From NCBI GenBank assembly GCA_036568605.1, contig DATCSE010000311.1, positions 1 through 6,911 of the forward strand: 6,911 nt of DNA. Reading direction: 5' to 3'. This stretch comes from DATCSE01 sp036568605 (GTDB lineage: Bacteria; Pseudomonadota; Gammaproteobacteria; Burkholderiales; Burkholderiaceae_C). The notes below the pieces were generated by a model, which did not search any database, was not told the DNA's origin, and saw nothing but the letters and a program-made list of their open reading frames with translations. Below are positions 6,103 to 6,911 of the stretch, piece by piece (the stretch's first letter is position 1; each line of letters begins with the position of its first letter). Made by a program: the position numbers and the translations under genes.

Positions 6103-6911
6103 GGGACTTCGCGCGCCTGTACACCGAGCTCGACGCGAGCACCGCGACGCTCGCGAAGGTCGACGCGCTGAAGCGCTACTTCGCGAACGCGACCAGCGCG
6201 GACGCGGCCTGGGCGGTCTACTTCCTGGCCGGCGGCAAGCCGCGCCAGGTCGTGCCGACGGCGCTGCTGCGCGAGCTGGCGTGCCGCGTCGCCGGCATCG
6301 CCGACTGGCTGTTCGAGGAGTCGTACCAGGCGGTCGGCGACCTGGCCGAGACGATCGCGCACGTGCTGCCGATCGCGCATCGCGAGAGCGAGGTCGGCCT
6401 GGCCGAGTGGGTCGAGGCCCGGCTGCTGCCGCTGCGCGGCGCATCGCCGAAGGACCAGGCCGAGCGCATCGCCGCCTACTGGGACGAGCTCGACACCGCC
6501 GGCCGCTTCCTGCTGACCAAGCTGATCGGCGGCGGGTTTCGCGTCGGCGTCAGCAAGCTGCTGGTGCAGCGCGCGCTGGCCGAAGCGCACGGGCTCGATG
6601 CGAAGCTCGTCGCGCAGCGCATGATGGGCTACACCGATGCCTCGCGGATGCCGACCGCGGCGCGCTACGACGCGCTGGTCGCGCCGGCGCCTTCCGCCGA
6701 GCCCGGAGCCGAGGCGGCGACCGCCGACGACAGCGGCCAGCCCTATCCGTTCTTCCTCGCGCATGCGATTGCCGCGCCGCTGGCGGAGTTCGACGCGCAG
6801 CTCGGTGCGACCGGCGATTGGTTCGTCGAATGGAAGTACGACGGCATCCGCGCGCAGATCGTGCGGCGCGCCGGCGGCACCTGGGTCTGGTCGCGCGGCG
6901 AGGAGCTGGTG
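6099..6911 (+). CDS. ATP-dependent DNA ligase of the ligase-associated repair cassette (partial, 3' end beyond window)
   Basis: The frame opens with ATG at 6099, overlapping the exonuclease stop as ATGA, and stays open to the last base (271 codons seen, beginning MRDFARLYTELDAS). It seals DNA nicks through an enzyme-AMP intermediate. Residues about 1-190 form the helical DNA-binding domain (DELDTAGRFLLTKLIGGGFR around 129-148, then VGVSKLLVQRALAEA). After a short Ala/Pro/Glu linker (about 194-213) and PYPFFLAHAI, the nucleotidyltransferase domain starts: EWKYDGIRAQ (244-253) is motif I with Lys246 as the adenylated residue, and WSRGEELV (264-271) is the beginning of motif III. Motifs IV, V, VI and the OB domain would follow outside the window. 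The layout matches the ligase found with the exonuclease upstream, not NAD-dependent LigA or viral-type small ligases. Translation is probably coupled to the exonuclease, as the nearest GGAG (6081-6084) is 14 nt away. Confidence 0.92.
   Translation, partial: MRDFARLYTELDASTATLAKVDALKRYFANATSADAAWAVYFLAGGKPRQVVPTALLRELACRVAGIADWLFEESYQAVGDLAETIAHVLPIAHRESEVGLAEWVEARLLPLRGASPKDQAERIAAYWDELDTAGRFLLTKLIGGGFRVGVSKLLVQRALAEAHGLDAKLVAQRMMGYTDASRMPTAARYDALVAPAPSAEPGAEAATADDSGQPYPFFLAHAIAAPLAEFDAQLGATGDWFVEWKYDGIRAQIVRRAGGTWVWSRGEELV

Noticed and set aside
4555..6444. Long open frame on the minus strand (629 codons) across DUF805, exonuclease and ligase
   Set aside because: It is antisense to three well-supported genes, in Arg/Ala/Pro-rich composition typical of GC-rich shadow frames, with no recognisable domain.
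1..6911. Mobile element, CRISPR array, phage or defence island
   Set aside because: No terminal repeats, spaced direct repeats, transposase or integrase motifs were seen; genes are housekeeping or repair types with uniform codon use.

Overview
The window is dense, GC-rich bacterial DNA (about two-thirds G+C by eye, codons strongly biased to G/C in the third position). Protein sequence and gene order point to a betaproteobacterium, most likely Burkholderiales of the Rubrivivax/Leptothrix/Comamonadaceae kind. This is inferred from the AspRS and NudB sequences and the aspS-nudB-phosphodiesterase-cardiolipin synthase order, not from a database search. No mobile element, CRISPR array, tRNA or rRNA was seen.

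Layout. Positions 1-39 look like the last codons of an upstream gene, followed by a perfect 11-bp stem-loop (42-70) and the aspS leader. A plus-strand gene string runs from 185 to 4574: aspS (aspartyl-tRNA synthetase), nudB (Nudix dihydroneopterin-triphosphate pyrophosphatase), a YbhP-like EEP-superfamily phosphodiesterase, and clsB-type cardiolipin synthase with a TTG start. Gaps are 14-28 nt, consistent with one operon. A small DUF805 membrane protein lies on the minus strand (4575-4949), its stop directly abutting the clsB stop. Divergent from it, after 61 nt, comes a second plus-strand operon: a beta-lactamase-fold 'DNA ligase-associated' exonuclease (5011-6102) and, overlapping by ATGA, an ATP-dependent DNA ligase that runs off the window end (6099-6911, 271 codons present).

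How the genes fit together. The first operon combines translation (charging tRNA-Asp, and by its signature residues probably also tRNA-Asn), an early folate step, and a phosphodiesterase/cardiolipin synthase pair also adjacent in E. coli (ybhP-ybhO). The second operon is the start of a known repair cassette (exonuclease, ATP-dependent ligase, Lhr-type helicase, metallophosphoesterase); the last two genes would lie past the right edge. This is the most distinctive biology here, and it is a described system, not a new one. Smaller curiosities are an 11-codon mini-ORF linking the phosphodiesterase stop to the clsB TTG start, the shared TGATCA stop palindrome, non-discriminating signature residues in AspRS, and a one-residue-longer Nudix box.
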